From positions 178,584 to 242,583 of the forward strand of contig QVIN01000010.1 in assembly GCA_003416985.1 (NCBI GenBank): a DNA stretch of 64,000 bases. The letters run 5' to 3'. A program made the translations under genes and the position numbers. Source of the stretch: Duganella sp. BJB480 (GTDB lineage Bacteria; Pseudomonadota; Gammaproteobacteria; Burkholderiales; Burkholderiaceae_D). The stretch's first letter is position 1, and each line of letters begins with the position of its first letter. This document shows positions 15,337-25,860 of this stretch, piece after piece. The notes beneath the pieces are model-generated. The model was not told where the DNA came from, did not search any database, and worked only from the letters and a program-made list of their open reading frames with translations.

Positions 15337-17322
15337 ATGAGCATAGCTGCACCATCCAACCCCAAGGAAATCACCGTCCGCGGCATTATCCTGGGCATTC
15401 TGATCACGCTGGTGTTCACCGCCGCGCAGGTCTACCTGGGCCTGAAGGTCGGCCTGACCTTCGCCACCTCGATCCCCGCCGCCGTGATCTCGATGGCGCT
15501 GTTGAGCGCCTTCAAGGACGCCACCATCCAGGAAAACAACATCGTCCAGACCATCGCCTCGGCCGCCGGCACGCTGGCCTCGGTGATCTTCGTGCTGCCT
15601 GGCCTGTTGATGATCGGCTGGTGGGCCAAGGTGCCGTTCTGGCCGACCTTCGGCGCCTGCGCCATCGGCGGCGTGCTGGGCGTGATGTACACCATGCCGC
15701 TGCGCCGCGCGCTGGTGTCGCAGTCCGACCTGCCCTATCCCGAGGGCGTGGCCGCGGCCGAGGTGCTCAAGGTCGGCATGGCCTCGCGCGCCGGCGCGGC
15801 CGAGGGCAAGGCCGGCCTGTGGGCCGTGATCTGGGGCAGCGTCGCCTCGGCCGTGTTCGCGGCCGGCGCCGCCGTCAAGCTGATGGCCGGCGAGGTGGCG
15901 ATCTACTTCCGCACCGGCTCCGGCGCCACCGGCATCGGCGCTTCGAGCTCGCTGGCGCTGATCGGCGCCGGCCACCTGATGGGCATCACGGTCGGCATCG
16001 CGATGCTGGCCGGCCTGGTCATCGCCTGGGGCATCATGGTGCCTTTGATGACGTCCCTGTCGCCGGCCGCCGCCGGCGTCGACGCCTCCGCGCACGCGCT
16101 GGGCATCTGGTCCAAAGAGGTACGCATGATGGGCGCCGGCGTGATCGGCATGGCCGCCATCATCACGCTGGCCGGCCTGGCCAAGCCGATCTTCGGCGGC
16201 CTGAAGTCGGCGATGGAATCTGCGCGCAAGGCCAAGCTCAATGGCGGCGTGCTCGATCGCACCGAGCAGGACCTGCCGATCTTCGTGGTCGGCCTGGTCA
16301 CGCTGCTGTCGATGGTGCCGGCCGGCTGGCTGCTGGCCTCCTTCCTGCAGGGTGGCCCGCTGTCGTCGCTGGCCTTCCCGCTGGTGGCGGTCGGCATCGG
16401 CTACATCCTGATCGCCGGCATGTTCGCCGCCGCCGTCTGCGGCTACATGGCGGGTTTGATCGGCTCCTCCAATTCGCCGGTGTCGGGCATCGCCATCCTC
16501 ACCATCCTCGGCGCCGCGCTGAGCGTGGGCATGGTCGGGCGCAGCGTCATGGGTCCCGAGGTGGCGCAGGCGCTGATCGCCTACGCGCTGTTCGTCACCA
16601 CCGTGGTGCTGGCGGTGGCGGTGATCGGCAACGACAACCTGCAGGACCTGAAGACCGGCCAGCTGGTCGACGCCACCCCGTGGAAGCAGCAGGTCGGCCT
16701 CTTGATCGGCGTGGTCGCCGGTTCGTGCGTGGTGCCGCCGGTGCTCGAGCTGCTCAACCACGCCAACGGCTTCGTCGGCGCACCCAACCTCAACTCGATC
16801 TCGGACCAGCCGCTGGCCGCGCCGCAGGCGCTGCTGATCTCGACCCTGGCCAAGGGCGTCATCGGCGGCCAGCTGCGCTGGGACCTGCTGGGCTACGGCG
16901 CGCTGGTCGGCCTGCTGCTGGTGGCGATCAACTTCGCCCTGAAGAAGTCCAGCGACGGCAAGTACTCGCTGCCGCCGCTGGGCGTGGGCCTGGCGATCTA
17001 CCTGCCCAGCGCGGTGATCACGCCGGTGTGCATCGGCGCCGTGACCGGCTACCTGTTCGACCGCGCGATGGAGCACAAGGTCGGCGGCGACACCGCCAAG
17101 CGCCTGGGCGTGCTGGTGATGTCGGGCTTCATCGTCGGCGAGAGCCTGTTCAACGTCGCGCTGGCCGGCCTGATCGTGGTCTCCGGCAAGGGCGAGCCGC
17201 TGGCCATCGCCAACTCGCTGAGCGAGGCGCAGACCATGATCGTGGCGCTGATCCTCGGCGTGGCCATGGTGTGGGGCTTGTACCGCTGGTCGGCCAGGAG
17301 CGGGCGCAACGTCGCCGCCTGA
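15337..17322 (+). CDS. OPT family oligopeptide/metal-chelate transporter
   Basis: A polytopic membrane protein of 661 residues, with about 15-16 hydrophobic helices, of the OPT superfamily. The N-terminal block PKEITVRGIILGILITLVFT, then QVYLGLKVGLTFATSIPAAV and the GLIGSSNSPVSG motif, are typical of bacterial OPT proteins (TIGR00728 type). Family members move oligopeptides or peptide-like siderophore-metal complexes by proton symport; the substrate here is unknown. The start is ATG 15337, preceded by CGGAG. It appears monocistronic and is followed by two hairpins, the second a good terminator. Confidence 0.9.
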   Translation: MSIAAPSNPKEITVRGIILGILITLVFTAAQVYLGLKVGLTFATSIPAAVISMALLSAFKDATIQENNIVQTIASAAGTLASVIFVLPGLLMIGWWAKVPFWPTFGACAIGGVLGVMYTMPLRRALVSQSDLPYPEGVAAAEVLKVGMASRAGAAEGKAGLWAVIWGSVASAVFAAGAAVKLMAGEVAIYFRTGSGATGIGASSSLALIGAGHLMGITVGIAMLAGLVIAWGIMVPLMTSLSPAAAGVDASAHALGIWSKEVRMMGAGVIGMAAIITLAGLAKPIFGGLKSAMESARKAKLNGGVLDRTEQDLPIFVVGLVTLLSMVPAGWLLASFLQGGPLSSLAFPLVAVGIGYILIAGMFAAAVCGYMAGLIGSSNSPVSGIAILTILGAALSVGMVGRSVMGPEVAQALIAYALFVTTVVLAVAVIGNDNLQDLKTGQLVDATPWKQQVGLLIGVVAGSCVVPPVLELLNHANGFVGAPNLNSISDQPLAAPQALLISTLAKGVIGGQLRWDLLGYGALVGLLLVAINFALKKSSDGKYSLPPLGVGLAIYLPSAVITPVCIGAVTGYLFDRAMEHKVGGDTAKRLGVLVMSGFIVGESLFNVALAGLIVVSGKGEPLAIANSLSEAQTMIVALILGVAMVWGLYRWSARSGRNVAA

Positions 17323-17330
17323 CGTAGCCG

Positions 17331-17356
17331 CGTTATCGCCGCAGTCGGCGATAACG
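17331..17356 (+). repeat. Perfect 10-bp-stem hairpin after the OPT gene
   Basis: CGTTATCGCC (17331-17340), six-base loop, GGCGATAACG (17347-17356). It sits 9 bases after the OPT stop and 9 before the terminator hairpin. It has no U-tract of its own; it could stabilise the transcript 3' end or be a protein-binding palindrome. Confidence 0.6.
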
Positions 17357-17364
17357 TTGGAAAC

Positions 17365-17400
17365 ACCCTGCCGGCCGGCCAGCCGTCAGGGTATTTTTTT
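17365..17400 (+). terminator. Rho-independent terminator of the OPT gene
   Basis: ACCCTG (17365-17370) pairs with CAGGGT (17387-17392), with additional pairing inside the GC-rich loop (CCGGCCGG), and is followed by ATTTTTTT at 17393-17400. Confidence 0.75.
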
Positions 17401-17484
17401 AACGATGAGATCGTGACAATTGGCTAGAATTTAACATTAAAATTTCAATACCATGCCGGGACATTCTATTTTCTCAGGAGTCCC

Positions 17485-19563
17485 ATGAAAATGTCCGCCC
17501 TGTGGCTGCCCACGCTGGCCGCGCTCACGCTGTCCTCCCATGCACTGGCACAGCAACTCCCACCACCGTCCATCCCCGACTTCGCCGCCAACAACGCCGG
17601 CGTGCCCGAGCCGGGCACCCTAGGCCCGGCTAAGCCGTCCTACGGTTATGTCACCGCCCCCGACGCCTACTCGGACGATAAGGATATGCGCTTTCGCCAC
17701 GGCCTGTCGTCCTACCAGGCGGAACTGACAACCGTTCCGACCTTCCAGTCCATCGGCATCTATTGGGCGCCGCCGGCCGGCGGCAGCAACATGCCCTCGC
17801 GCGTCAAGTACCGCAAGCAAGGCGATCAAGCCTGGAAAGATGGCCTGCCGTTGTGGTTCGATCCGCGCAACAAGGAATACCGCGGCAGCCTGGTGATGCT
17901 GGATGCCGGCACCAGCTACGAGATCCAGCTGTCGCTGCTGAACCAGCCTGACATAACGGCCACCACCACCCAGGCCACCTGGACCGACCAGTTCCCCGTC
18001 GGCCGCACCATCACGCTGCCGCCGGGCGTGATACTGCGCCCAGGGGAAACCACGTCGCGCCCCTATGTGATCGATCAGTCGGGGACGGCGGACGCCTATG
18101 TGCGCTACGTGTCGGCGCCGTTCGACGCCGACCCGAGCCAACGCAGCACGATAGACATGGGCGCGGCCGACGCGCACCTCGACAACGGCAACAGCTGCGT
18201 CGTGGTCAACGCCTCGTACGTCATCATCAGCAAGCTAATGTTGAAGAACTGCCAGCGCCACGGCATCGAGATCAGCTCCCCCTCCCACGACGTCATCATC
18301 GAGGAAAACGACATCAGCGGCTTCGGTTCGGCATCGACCACGACCGAAACCCCACCACCGCTAAGCAACCAGGCGAGCGGCTACCCGGGGACCAACAAGA
18401 TTGTCTTCGGCAAGGAATATGAAGCCGGCGTCTATTGTGAGAACATGCGAATCGACCTCGACAAGCGCGTGCAGCGTGTAGTCATCCAGCGCAACAAAAT
18501 ACACGATCCGCGCTATGGCTCCTACTCGTGGACCTATGGCCATCCGAACTCGGCGCAAGCCATCACGCTCAGCCACTGCGGCAGCAACCATGTGGTCCGC
18601 TACAACGAGATCTATTCGACGCCGGGCCACTATTTCAACGACGGTATCGGCGGCTTGAGCAACTTCAGCTTCGAGGGTTTCCCGAATGCCGACTCTGACA
18701 TTAACGGCAACGACGTCTCGGGGGTGTACGACGACGCCATCGAATCGGAAGGCGCCAACCGCAACGTCCGCATCTGGGGCAACTATCTGCATCATGTGTA
18801 TGACGGCATCGCGATGGCGACCGTGTCGCAGGGGCCGGTGTATGCGTTCCGCAATGTGCTGGCCGATACGGTGGGCATGACCAATCCCAACGGCGTCAAC
18901 CAGGACAACGAGGGGCATGGCACCTTCTTCAAGCTGGGCAGCGATCAGCCCATCGTCAACGGCGGCCGGGCTTACATCTTCCACAACACCAACCTGCAAC
19001 CGCCGCCTGTCGCTAGTCTGCAGTATGGATTGGGTTCGGCGGGATTCCTGTCCAACGCGGGCGGCAACACCTGCAACATCGTCAGCCGCAACAACCTGAT
19101 GACGAGCAGCAAAGTCTGGCAGAGCGTGGTCAAGGTATATAGCAATTGCGGCAGCAACGATATCGACTACGACGCCTATCGCGGCAGGATTGAATTCGTC
19201 CAGGACGTCCAGGGCGCGGAGGCGCATCCGGCGGCCGGGAGCGGGGACACCAGCGACGCACGCGCTGTCGCATTCGTTGCCGGCACCAAAGTGTGGCCGA
19301 CGATTGCCCTGTTCGAATACAACGATTACCCGGACGCGCCATACAAGACGGGCAAGGTGTTCCTGACGACGGCGGCGCCCACCAACCAGGGCAACTATCA
19401 GCTGAAACCGGCCTCGCTCGGTTACGGCACCGGCACCTACCTTCCCAACTTCAACGAGGCCGGCCAGGCGACGGCGACCGACACCACGATCGACGCCGGC
19501 GCCCATCAACGCGGCGCGCCGGCGATGGAGTTCGGCGTGAACGCCTACAAGCCCAAGCCGTAA
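17485..19563 (+). CDS. Secreted right-handed parallel beta-helix protein with N-terminal FN3-like domain
   Basis: A 692-residue exported protein. The signal peptide ends at ALAQ (residue 23). Residues about 60-165 resemble a fibronectin type III-like sandwich (IGIYWAPPAGGSNMPSRVKY, SYEIQLSLLNQP). From about 180 to 540 the protein has repeating short strands and turns rich in Asn and Gly, such as NCQRHGIEISSPSHDVIIEE and EGANRNVRIWGNYLHHVYDG, the pattern of right-handed beta-helix (pectate lyase-like) folds. Such proteins often bind or cleave polysaccharides, but I cannot identify catalytic residues or a substrate. It stands alone, converging on the deacetylase-family gene with a 12-base gap. 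Confidence 0.8.
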   Translation: MKMSALWLPTLAALTLSSHALAQQLPPPSIPDFAANNAGVPEPGTLGPAKPSYGYVTAPDAYSDDKDMRFRHGLSSYQAELTTVPTFQSIGIYWAPPAGGSNMPSRVKYRKQGDQAWKDGLPLWFDPRNKEYRGSLVMLDAGTSYEIQLSLLNQPDITATTTQATWTDQFPVGRTITLPPGVILRPGETTSRPYVIDQSGTADAYVRYVSAPFDADPSQRSTIDMGAADAHLDNGNSCVVVNASYVIISKLMLKNCQRHGIEISSPSHDVIIEENDISGFGSASTTTETPPPLSNQASGYPGTNKIVFGKEYEAGVYCENMRIDLDKRVQRVVIQRNKIHDPRYGSYSWTYGHPNSAQAITLSHCGSNHVVRYNEIYSTPGHYFNDGIGGLSNFSFEGFPNADSDINGNDVSGVYDDAIESEGANRNVRIWGNYLHHVYDGIAMATVSQGPVYAFRNVLADTVGMTNPNGVNQDNEGHGTFFKLGSDQPIVNGGRAYIFHNTNLQPPPVASLQYGLGSAGFLSNAGGNTCNIVSRNNLMTSSKVWQSVVKVYSNCGSNDIDYDAYRGRIEFVQDVQGAEAHPAAGSGDTSDARAVAFVAGTKVWPTIALFEYNDYPDAPYKTGKVFLTTAAPTNQGNYQLKPASLGYGTGTYLPNFNEAGQATATDTTIDAGAHQRGAPAMEFGVNAYKPKP

Positions 19564-19575
19564 GCCAGTGGGCGG

Positions 19576-20502
19576 CTACAGGTCCGCCAGCGCCTTCACA
19601 TGCGCCACCACGCTGCGGCCCAGCGCCGACAGGTTGTAGCCGCCCTCGAGGCAGCTGACCACGCGGCCCTTGGCGTACAGCCTGGCCACCTCCATCACCT
19701 GCTGCGTCATCCACGCATAGTCCGCCTCGACCAGCCCCATGCCGCCGATGTCGTCCTCGCGGTGGGCGTCGAAGCCGGCCGAGATGAAGATCATCTCCGG
19801 CTTGAACGCGTGCAGCGCCGGCAGCCATTGCTCCAGCACGATCTTGCGCACCCCGTCGCCCTTGGTGTGGGCCGGCACCGGCACGTTGACCATGTGCCCG
19901 CTGATCGGCAGCGGGTCGGTGTACGGATAAAACGGATGCTGGTAGAAGCTCACCATCAGCGCGCGCGGCTCGTCCAGCAGCGCCTCCTCGGTGCCGTTGC
20001 CGTGGTGGACGTCGAAGTCCACCACCGCCACCCGCGCCAGCCCGCGCACATCCAGCGCGTGCTTGGCCGCCACCGCCACGTTGTTGAACAGGCAGAAGCC
20101 CATCGGCTCGATCGGCCGCGCGTGGTGGCCGGGCGGACGCACCGAGCAGAAGGCGTTGTCGATCTCGCCGTCGATGACCGCGTCGGTGGCGGCCACGGCG
20201 GCGCCGGCGGCGCGCTGCGCGGCCCGCCAGCTGTAGTGGTTGAGCGTGGTGTCGCCGTCGATCGGGTAGGTCTCGCCCGGCTCCGGCACGTTGTCGCGCA
20301 CGATGGCGATGGCGTTGCGGCTGTGGTTGCGCTCCAGGTCCGACAGCTGCACCAGCGGCGCCTCGCGGTATTCCAACAGGTCGCTGATGTGCGAGGAAAT
20401 CAGCTGGTCGGCAATCGCTTGCAGGCGCGCGGGGGATTCGGGGTGCCAGTCGCCCATGTCGTGGCGGGCGCAATCGGGATGGCTGTAAATGGCTGTGGTC
20501 AT
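19576..20502 (-). CDS. Histone deacetylase family protein (arginase-fold Zn hydrolase)
   Basis: A 308-residue member of the HDAC/acetylpolyamine amidohydrolase/acetoin-utilisation (AcuC-like) superfamily. Conserved blocks are HPESPARLQAI at the N-terminus, VRPPGHHA (tandem catalytic His), FCLFNNVAVAA, VVDFDVHHGNGTEE (zinc Asp and His) and ISAGFDAHREDDIG (second zinc Asp). The closest bacterial relatives deacetylate polyamines or other small acetylated amines; no histones are involved. The start is the first Met, MTTAIYSHPDC. Divergent from the moxR operon with about 110 bases between starts. Confidence 0.9.
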   Translation of the reverse strand: MTTAIYSHPDCARHDMGDWHPESPARLQAIADQLISSHISDLLEYREAPLVQLSDLERNHSRNAIAIVRDNVPEPGETYPIDGDTTLNHYSWRAAQRAAGAAVAATDAVIDGEIDNAFCSVRPPGHHARPIEPMGFCLFNNVAVAAKHALDVRGLARVAVVDFDVHHGNGTEEALLDEPRALMVSFYQHPFYPYTDPLPISGHMVNVPVPAHTKGDGVRKIVLEQWLPALHAFKPEMIFISAGFDAHREDDIGGMGLVEADYAWMTQQVMEVARLYAKGRVVSCLEGGYNLSALGRSVVAHVKALADL

Positions 20503-20612
20503 GTGCTTGTCTTGCTGCGTGTAGGCGCTAATCTACCATAGATGGACGGCATGGTATCGCCCGCGCGCTTTCTCGCATAGAATCTGAACAGCGCCCAACT
20601 CCCATCGAACCC

Positions 20613-21533
<921 letters not shown>

Positions 21534-21539
21534 AGCGCC

Positions 21540-22535
21540 ATGGCCGGCCCGCTGTCCACGCTCTACCGGAAGGCCCGCGACCAGTGGCTGTTCCAGCTGG
21601 GGCCCAGCGAGCCGGGCGAGGTGACGCTGACCATGCGCCGCGTGTTCATCGTGCCGACCCGGCCCGGCATGGCCTTCGCCGGCCTGCTGCTGCTGATGCT
21701 GATCGGCTCCCTGAACTACAACCTCGGCCTGGGCTTCGGGCTGACCTTCTTCGCCGGCGCTTGCGCCATCGCCGACATGTACCAGACCGCCCACAACCTG
21801 GCCCGCCTGCGGCTCGCGCCCGGCCGCGCGCAGCCGGTGTTCGCCGGCGAGGCCGCGCAGTTCGAGCTGCTGGTGCACAACCAGAGCAAGCGCGACCGCT
21901 ACGCCGTCTGGCTGGGCTTCCAGGCCGACGGCGAGCCGCGCCAGGTCACCGACGTGCCGGCCGGCGGTGCCAGCGCGGTGCGGCTGTCGGCCGCCACCGC
22001 GCAGCGCGGCTGGCTGGACGCGCCGCGCGTGCGCCTGGTCACGCGCTTCCCGCTCGGCCTGTTCCGCGCGTGGAGCTACTGGCGGCCCGCGCTCAGGGTG
22101 CTGGTCTACCCCGCGCCCGAGCTGCCGCCGCAGCCGCTGCCGTCGAGCGGCGCCGCCAGCGAGGACGGCCACGGCACCGTCGGACTGGACAACTTCGCCG
22201 GCATCCGCAGCTACCAGCCGGGCGACCCGATGCGCCACCTGGCTTGGCGCCAGATCGCCCGCCACGACCCGGCGCTGGGCGGCCAGCTGGTCACCAAGCA
22301 CTTCGACGGCGGCGCGGTGGCCGAGCTGTGCCTAGACTTCGCCGAGCTGCCGCCGCAGCTGGAGCTGGAACTGAAGCTGTCGCGCATGGCGCGCTGGGTG
22401 CTGGATGCCGAGCAGCGCGCCCTGCCCTACAGCTTCCGCCTGGCGCAGCACGACTACGGCCCCGCGCTGGGTGACGCCCACCAGGCCGCCTGCCTGCGCG
22501 CACTGGCGCTGTTCGGCCACGAGGGCCAGCCATGA
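21540..22535 (+). CDS. DUF58 domain-containing protein
   Basis: A 331-residue protein. Two transmembrane helices (about residues 40-75) are followed by the DUF58 signature LDNFAGIRSYQPGDPMRHLAW, a vWA-like region containing the conserved R-x-Y-x-x-GD segment. DUF58 proteins are the standard partners of MoxR ATPases. It lies 6 bases after moxR and overlaps the next gene by 4 bases (ATGA), so translation is likely coupled. The exact role is unknown for the family. Confidence 0.9.
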   Translation: MAGPLSTLYRKARDQWLFQLGPSEPGEVTLTMRRVFIVPTRPGMAFAGLLLLMLIGSLNYNLGLGFGLTFFAGACAIADMYQTAHNLARLRLAPGRAQPVFAGEAAQFELLVHNQSKRDRYAVWLGFQADGEPRQVTDVPAGGASAVRLSAATAQRGWLDAPRVRLVTRFPLGLFRAWSYWRPALRVLVYPAPELPPQPLPSSGAASEDGHGTVGLDNFAGIRSYQPGDPMRHLAWRQIARHDPALGGQLVTKHFDGGAVAELCLDFAELPPQLELELKLSRMARWVLDAEQRALPYSFRLAQHDYGPALGDAHQAACLRALALFGHEGQP

Positions 22536-24730
22536 CCACCACCCCGCCGCCACCGCAGCCGCCCGGCGCCCGCGCCGCCGACAGCAGCGCCAGCACCGCG
22601 CCCGCGCCTGTCCCCGGCCCCGGCTCGGGCGCCAGTCCCAGCTCAGGCCCCGGCTCGGGCACTAGCGCCAGCCTCGGCTCCGGCCCCAGCGCCAACGCTG
22701 GCCCGCGTGCCCGCCTGTCGCTGCGCCTGACCCGAGACAAGTCCGACACCCTGCTGCTGTTGACCGCCGCGCTGATGGTGCTGGCGCCGCACTTCGCGCA
22801 CCTGCCGCCGTGGATCGGCATCGTGGTGTGCGCCACGCTGCTGTGGCGCGCCGCCATCACCTGGCGCGGCCGGCGCATGCCGCCGCTGTGGGTGCTGCTG
22901 CCGGTGTCGCTGGCCGCGATGGCCGGCGTCTACCGCAGCTTCCACACGCTGCTCGGCCGCGACGCCGGCGTCGCCATGCTCACCCTGCTGCTGGCCTTCA
23001 AGCTGCTGGAGATGCGCGCCAAGCGCGACCTGTTCGTGGTGATCTTCCTCAGCTTCTTCGTCCTGCTGACCAATTTCCTCTACTCGCAAACCATGCCGAC
23101 CGCGCTGTGGATGGGCGCCACGCTGATCGTCCTGCTGACCGCCCAACAATCGTTCCAGTACACCGGCGCCGTGCCGCCGCTGGCGCGGCGCCTGCGCAAG
23201 GCCGTCAGCACCGCGCTGCTGGCCGCGCCGCTGGCGCTGCTGATGTTCGTCGGCTTCCCGCGCATCCAGGGCCCGCTGTGGGGCCTGCCCGGCGACGCCC
23301 ACAGCGGCCACACCGGCATCTCCGACAGCATGGCGCCGGGCACGCTGTCCTCGCTGGCGCAGTCCGACGCCGTGGCCTTCCGCGCGCGCTTCCCCGGAGG
23401 CGTACCGGCGCAGGGCCAGCTGTACTGGCGCAGCATCGTGCTGGGCGACTACGACGGCCGCACCTGGACCCGCGTGCCGCGCCGGCGCGGCCTGCAGCGG
23501 CTGGACGTCAACATCGCCACGCGCGGCCGGCCGGTGCACCACGAAATCACCATGGAGCCCAGCAACACCCGCTGGCTGGCCGCGCTGGAGCTGAGCGGCC
23601 CGACCTTGTCCCTGCCCGGCCACCGCGTGCGCGACTCCGACGAGCTGGAATTCTTCACCAGCGATCCGGTCACCCAGCGCGTGCGCTACGAGGCCGACGC
23701 CTGGACCGATTTCAGCGTGCAAGCGGCCGAGCAGCCGCAACGCATGGCGCGCTGGACCGAGCTGCCGGCCGGCTACAACCCGCGCACGCTGGCACTGGCG
23801 CGCCGCTGGCGCCAGACCGTCGCCCCCGGCGCCGACGGCCCGCTGACCGCCCGCCAGGCCGCCGGCGCCGCGCTGCGGGCGCTGCAACTTTTCCACGACG
23901 GCGGCTACGCCTACACGCTGCAACCGCCGCTGCTGGGCCGCGACGCGGTCGACGACTTCCTGTTCGGCAGCAAGGCCGGCTTCTGCGAGCACTACGCCGG
24001 CGCCTTCGTGGTGCTGCTGCGCGCCATGGGCGTGCCGGCGCGCGTGGTCACCGGCTACCAGGGCGGCGAACTGAACCCGGTGGACGGCTACCTCACCATC
24101 CGCCAGTCCGACGCCCACGCCTGGGCCGAGTACTGGGCCGCCGGCGCCGGCTGGCGCCGGATCGACCCGACCGCCGCCGTCGCCCCCGAGCGCATCGCCC
24201 ACAACCTGGCCCGGGCGCTGCCGCAAGCAACAGGTTTCGGCCTCGCCCCCTTGCTAAATCTGCAAAACGACCCCAATTCGTGGTTGAGCCAGATCAGATT
24301 CCGTTACGCCGCGTTGAATAATGCTTGGAATCAATGGGTCCTGGATTACAATCCAGACAGGCAGCGAGGTTTCCTCGAAGAACTAAGCTCGGCCTTCGCC
24401 AACTGGCGCGGCGCGCTCGGTGCGGCGCTGGTGTGCGCCCTGCTGGCGGCGCTGCGCTGGCTGCGGCGGCGCCGGCCGGTGGCGCCGCTGGACGGGCTGT
24501 ACGAGCGGTTTTGCCGGCAGCAGGCGCGCCACGGTTACGCGCACCGCCCGGACGAGGGCCCGCTCGGCTACGCCGCCCGCCTGCGCACCATGCGTGCCAG
24601 CCCGGACAAGCATGCCGCGATGGAAAAATTTTTAACCCTGTACGGCGCGCTGAAGTATGGCGCCGCCGGTTCCGAATCACGTTCGGCGTCGCTGACGACG
24701 CTCAAAACACTGCTAACCTTATGCCGATGA
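22532..24730 (+). CDS. TgpA-type transglutaminase (DUF3488/transglutaminase-like/DUF4129)
   Basis: A 732-residue membrane enzyme. After an unusual Pro/Ser/Gly-rich stretch (residues about 4-62) come about six transmembrane helices (DUF3488), then a periplasmic transglutaminase-like core with the Cys-His-Asp triad visible in SKAGFCEHYAGAFVVLLRAM, DAHAWAEYW and WRRIDPTAAV. A further helix and a C-terminal DUF4129-like segment follow. TgpA is an essential periplasmic transglutaminase in Pseudomonas aeruginosa; its substrate is unresolved. It overlaps DUF58 by 4 bases and the next gene by 4. The low-complexity start is discussed in the findings. Confidence 0.9.
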   Translation: MTTTPPPPQPPGARAADSSASTAPAPVPGPGSGASPSSGPGSGTSASLGSGPSANAGPRARLSLRLTRDKSDTLLLLTAALMVLAPHFAHLPPWIGIVVCATLLWRAAITWRGRRMPPLWVLLPVSLAAMAGVYRSFHTLLGRDAGVAMLTLLLAFKLLEMRAKRDLFVVIFLSFFVLLTNFLYSQTMPTALWMGATLIVLLTAQQSFQYTGAVPPLARRLRKAVSTALLAAPLALLMFVGFPRIQGPLWGLPGDAHSGHTGISDSMAPGTLSSLAQSDAVAFRARFPGGVPAQGQLYWRSIVLGDYDGRTWTRVPRRRGLQRLDVNIATRGRPVHHEITMEPSNTRWLAALELSGPTLSLPGHRVRDSDELEFFTSDPVTQRVRYEADAWTDFSVQAAEQPQRMARWTELPAGYNPRTLALARRWRQTVAPGADGPLTARQAAGAALRALQLFHDGGYAYTLQPPLLGRDAVDDFLFGSKAGFCEHYAGAFVVLLRAMGVPARVVTGYQGGELNPVDGYLTIRQSDAHAWAEYWAAGAGWRRIDPTAAVAPERIAHNLARALPQATGFGLAPLLNLQNDPNSWLSQIRFRYAALNNAWNQWVLDYNPDRQRGFLEELSSAFANWRGALGAALVCALLAALRWLRRRRPVAPLDGLYERFCRQQARHGYAHRPDEGPLGYAARLRTMRASPDKHAAMEKFLTLYGALKYGAAGSESRSASLTTLKTLLTLCR

Positions 24731-25860
24731 AGACTTTGATTTCCGCCCTGCTGCTGGGCGCCGCCACCCTGGGCCAGGCCAGCGCCGCCGCCGCCATCGA
24801 CCCCTACGGCTACAAGCTGCCGCCCAGCATGCAGCCGAAGAAGAAGGCCGCGCCGGCCGCCAAGAAAAAAGGCCCGCCGACTATCGACTACACCGGCGAG
24901 TTCGTCAACTTCGGCGACTGGAAGGAGGTGCGCGCCTTCCTCGACGACGTCGCCACCCGCGACGGCTTCGACCGCGCCGAACTGAACACGCTGATGGGCC
25001 AGGTGCGCTACGTCGACGCCGCCGTGCAGCTGGTCAAGCCGGCGCCGCCGGGCAAGCCCAAGAACTGGCAGGCCTACAGCAAACTGATCGTCGATCCGGT
25101 ACGCATCGACAACGGCGTCAAGTTCTGGAACGACAACCGCGAGGCGCTGGAGCGGGCCGAGGCGCTGTACGGCGTGCCGGCCGAGATCCTGGTCGGCATC
25201 CTCGGCGTCGAGACCGTGTACGGCCGCAACACCGGCCGCTTCCGCGTGGTCGACGCCCTGACCACGCTGGCCTTCTCGTATCCCGAGGCGCCGCAGCGCG
25301 CCGAGCGCATGGCCTTCTTCCGCGGCGAGCTGGAGGCGACGCTGCTGTTCGCGCGCCAGAACGGCATCGACCCGCTGTCGCTGCGCGGCTCGTTCGCCGG
25401 CGCCATCGGCATGCCGCAGTTCATGCCCAGCAGCCTGATGAAGTACGCGGTGGATTTCGACGGCAGCGGCAAGGTCGACCTGCTCAACTCCGGCGTCGAC
25501 GCCATCGGCAGCGTGGCGGCCTTCCTGGTCGCGCACGGCTGGCAGCGCGAGCTGGGCGGCCCGCTGGTGTATTCCGCCGCCGTCTCGCCCAACCGCGCCT
25601 GGGAAAGCATGACCAACCAGGGCCTGAGCGCCAAGTACCGGCCACAGGAACTGACGGCGGCCGGCGTCAGCACCACGGTGCCGGTGCCGGAACAGCAGAC
25701 CTACGGGCTGGTGGACTTGCAGAACGGCGCCGAGCCGACCGAGTACTGGCTGGCGAACAATAATTTCTTTGCGATCACGCAATACAACCGCAGTTATTTC
25801 TATGCGATGTCGGTGGTCGAACTGGGGCGCGCGGTGCGTCTGGCACGCGGCGGGATGTAA
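24727..25860 (+). CDS. mltB: Lytic murein transglycosylase B (MltB)
   Basis: A 377-residue peptidoglycan lytic transglycosylase of the SltB/MltB family, which cleaves the MurNAc-GlcNAc bond to give 1,6-anhydro ends. The signal peptide ends near QASAAAA, followed by a Lys/Pro-rich linker. The catalytic Glu is E162 in GILGVETVYGRNTGRF, and the downstream LRGSFAGAIGMPQFMPSS, YAVDFDGSGKVDL and DAIGSVAAFLVAHGW are classic MltB blocks. No lipobox is visible, so it may be soluble, as in MltB-type SltB proteins. ATG 24727 overlaps the previous stop (ATGA); ATG 24721 is two codons earlier. Confidence 0.9.
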   Translation: MKTLISALLLGAATLGQASAAAAIDPYGYKLPPSMQPKKKAAPAAKKKGPPTIDYTGEFVNFGDWKEVRAFLDDVATRDGFDRAELNTLMGQVRYVDAAVQLVKPAPPGKPKNWQAYSKLIVDPVRIDNGVKFWNDNREALERAEALYGVPAEILVGILGVETVYGRNTGRFRVVDALTTLAFSYPEAPQRAERMAFFRGELEATLLFARQNGIDPLSLRGSFAGAIGMPQFMPSSLMKYAVDFDGSGKVDLLNSGVDAIGSVAAFLVAHGWQRELGGPLVYSAAVSPNRAWESMTNQGLSAKYRPQELTAAGVSTTVPVPEQQTYGLVDLQNGAEPTEYWLANNNFFAITQYNRSYFYAMSVVELGRAVRLARGGM

